DNA from: Streptomyces cyanogenus
GTDB taxonomy: Bacteria; Actinomycetota; Actinomycetes; Streptomycetales; Streptomycetaceae
Reading direction: 5' to 3'
NCBI RefSeq assembly: GCF_017526105.1
Contig: NZ_CP071839.1
Span: 2,532,501 to 2,596,500, forward strand
Length of the DNA stretch: 64,000 bases
Below the pieces are notes generated by a model. That model saw only the letters and a list, made by a program, of their open reading frames with translations. It made no database searches and was not told the origin of the DNA. A program made the translations under genes and the position numbers. Every line of letters begins with the position of its first letter. Within the stretch, counting starts at the first letter, position 1. Below are positions 63,191 through 64,000 of the stretch, piece by piece.

Positions 63191-63224
63191 GTACTCATCT
63201 CGCGATCTGAGTACACGTACTCAG
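63191..63224. promoter_or_regulatory. Triple GTACTCA/TGAGTAC operator-like array
   Basis: GTACTCA at 63191-63197, TGAGTAC at 63208-63214 and GTACTCA at 63217-63223. The last two form CTGAGTAC AC GTACTCAG (63207-63224), perfect 8-base arms around two bases. The array is 70-100 bases upstream of the FAD oxidoreductase start and would suit one dimeric regulator binding twice. Confidence 0.6.
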
Positions 63225-63292
63225 CTGTGCGCACCCGTGCCCGGGCCGCCCGGCGGACCGGGTTGTCGGTGGTGGCCGATAAAGTCGCAGGC

Positions 63293-64000
63293 ATGGCACG
63301 GATTGCGGTGATCGGCGCCGGGATGGGCGCGATGGCGGCTGCCGCCCGGCTGGCCGTCGCGGGCCACCGGGTGGTGGTGTACGAGCGCACGGAGACGTAC
63401 GGCGGTGCGGTGCGCCGGTTCGAGCGGGACGGTTTCCGCTTCGACACGGGCCCGGGGCTGCTGACACTGCCCGCCGTGTACCGCGATCTGTTCCTCAAGA
63501 CCGGCAGGAAGCCGCTGGAGGACTGCGTCGAGCTGGTCCAGGTCGACCCGTCGTCGCGGCACGTCTTCGCGGACGGCACGGAGGTGTCCCTGCCGAACGC
63601 CTCCCGTGCGGGCGTGGTCGCGGCGCTGGACCAGGCGCTGGGCGCGGGGGCGGGCGAGCGCTGGGGCGACTTCCTGGTCCGCGCCCGCGAGGCCTGGGAC
63701 CGCACCCGCCGGCCGCTGCTGGAAGAGCCGCTGTGGCCCAACTGGGAGGTGCTGGTCGAGAAGGAGCCGTATCCGGGCACCCGGTACAAGCGGCTGCTGC
63801 GCACCCACCGTGTGGTCAAGCTGTTCGAGATCGGCAGACATGAGCTGCGCGACCCCCGGCTGACCCAGCTGCTGGAGGGGTACGCGCTCGCGTACGGCGT
63901 CGACCCCGGCATCGCTCCGGCGAGCGCGGCCGTGCTGCCGTACATGGAGCACGCCTTCGGCACCTGGTACGTGCGCGGCGGGGTGCGGGAGCTGGCGCGC
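63293..64000 (+). CDS. Phytoene-desaturase-like FAD oxidoreductase, 3' end outside window
   Basis: The first 236 residues. The dinucleotide-binding start ARIAVIGAGMGAMAAAARLA is followed by GHRVVVYERTETYGGAVRRF and FDTGPGLLTLPAVYRDLF, the CrtI/phytoene-desaturase pattern (FAD-linked flavoprotein). Later TRYKRLLRTHRVV, LLEGYALAYGVDPGIAPAS and FGTWYVRGGVREL match actinobacterial carotenoid-type or NAD(P)/FAD-dependent oxidoreductases. The substrate cannot be decided from this part; no other carotenoid gene is in view. Confidence 0.88.
   Translation, partial: MARIAVIGAGMGAMAAAARLAVAGHRVVVYERTETYGGAVRRFERDGFRFDTGPGLLTLPAVYRDLFLKTGRKPLEDCVELVQVDPSSRHVFADGTEVSLPNASRAGVVAALDQALGAGAGERWGDFLVRAREAWDRTRRPLLEEPLWPNWEVLVEKEPYPGTRYKRLLRTHRVVKLFEIGRHELRDPRLTQLLEGYALAYGVDPGIAPASAAVLPYMEHAFGTWYVRGGVRELAR

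Overview
The window is a high-GC (about 70% or more G+C by eye) actinobacterial chromosome segment. Gene content, gene order and codon use fit a Streptomyces. The order his operon, dnaE, lspA, ileS, divIVA-sepG-sepF, ftsZ and dcw cluster, MoxR/DUF58/transglutaminase operon, and SAV_6107-type HEPN gene matches the conserved core region that holds ftsZ in Streptomyces coelicolor (recalled, not searched). I see no phage, insertion sequence, CRISPR array, rRNA, tRNA or secondary-metabolite cluster.

Layout. (1) 1-4876, minus strand: distal part of the histidine operon (hisD, hisC, hisB, a 54-residue membrane protein, hisH, priA, start of a RidA gene). A near-perfect inverted repeat lies just upstream. 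(2) 5076-13614: mixed housekeeping genes (beta-helix membrane protein, Lon-substrate-domain protein, YbaK deacylase, DUF2567 protein, ABC exporter pair, NYN-domain protein, 55-residue basic protein). (3) 13636-25575: dnaE, a DUF2252 protein, a membrane protein, a membrane-anchored DsbA-like protein, PhoD phosphatase, a dienelactone-hydrolase-like protein, an MscS channel and a Na+/H+ antiporter. (4) 25687-29023, minus: GNAT, rluD-like, lspA, and a DksA-type zinc-finger protein with a long histone-H1-like Lys/Ala tail. (5) 29335-32771, plus: a translational T-box riboswitch and ileS. (6) 33005-50823, minus: divIVA, sepG, sepF, YggS, YfiH/PgeF, ftsZ, ftsQ, murG, ftsW, murD, mraY, murF, murE, ftsI, ftsL, rsmH, covering cell-wall precursor synthesis, division and polar growth. 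(7) 51177-56778, plus: beta-carbonic anhydrase, MoxR ATPase, DUF58 protein, TgpA-like transglutaminase. (8) 56858-64000: DUF3040 protein, methyltransferase, HEPN protein, a TetR-controlled operon (degenerate ABC ATPase, YhgE/Pip protein, TetR regulator), and the start of a phytoene-desaturase-like FAD oxidoreductase.

Most genes are tightly packed with ATGA or GTGA overlaps, so translational coupling is widespread. In two places (rsmH/ftsL and an ABC ATPase/permease pair) two genes that do not touch are bridged exactly by a 24-29 codon mini-ORF that overlaps both neighbours by four bases.

I found no obviously new multi-gene system. The observations I would follow first are the GXHH-type signature in IleS, the pseudo-ABC ATPase paired with YhgE under a visible TetR-type operator, the bridging mini-ORFs, the H1-DksA fusion, and the operator-like repeats before hisD and before the FAD oxidoreductase.
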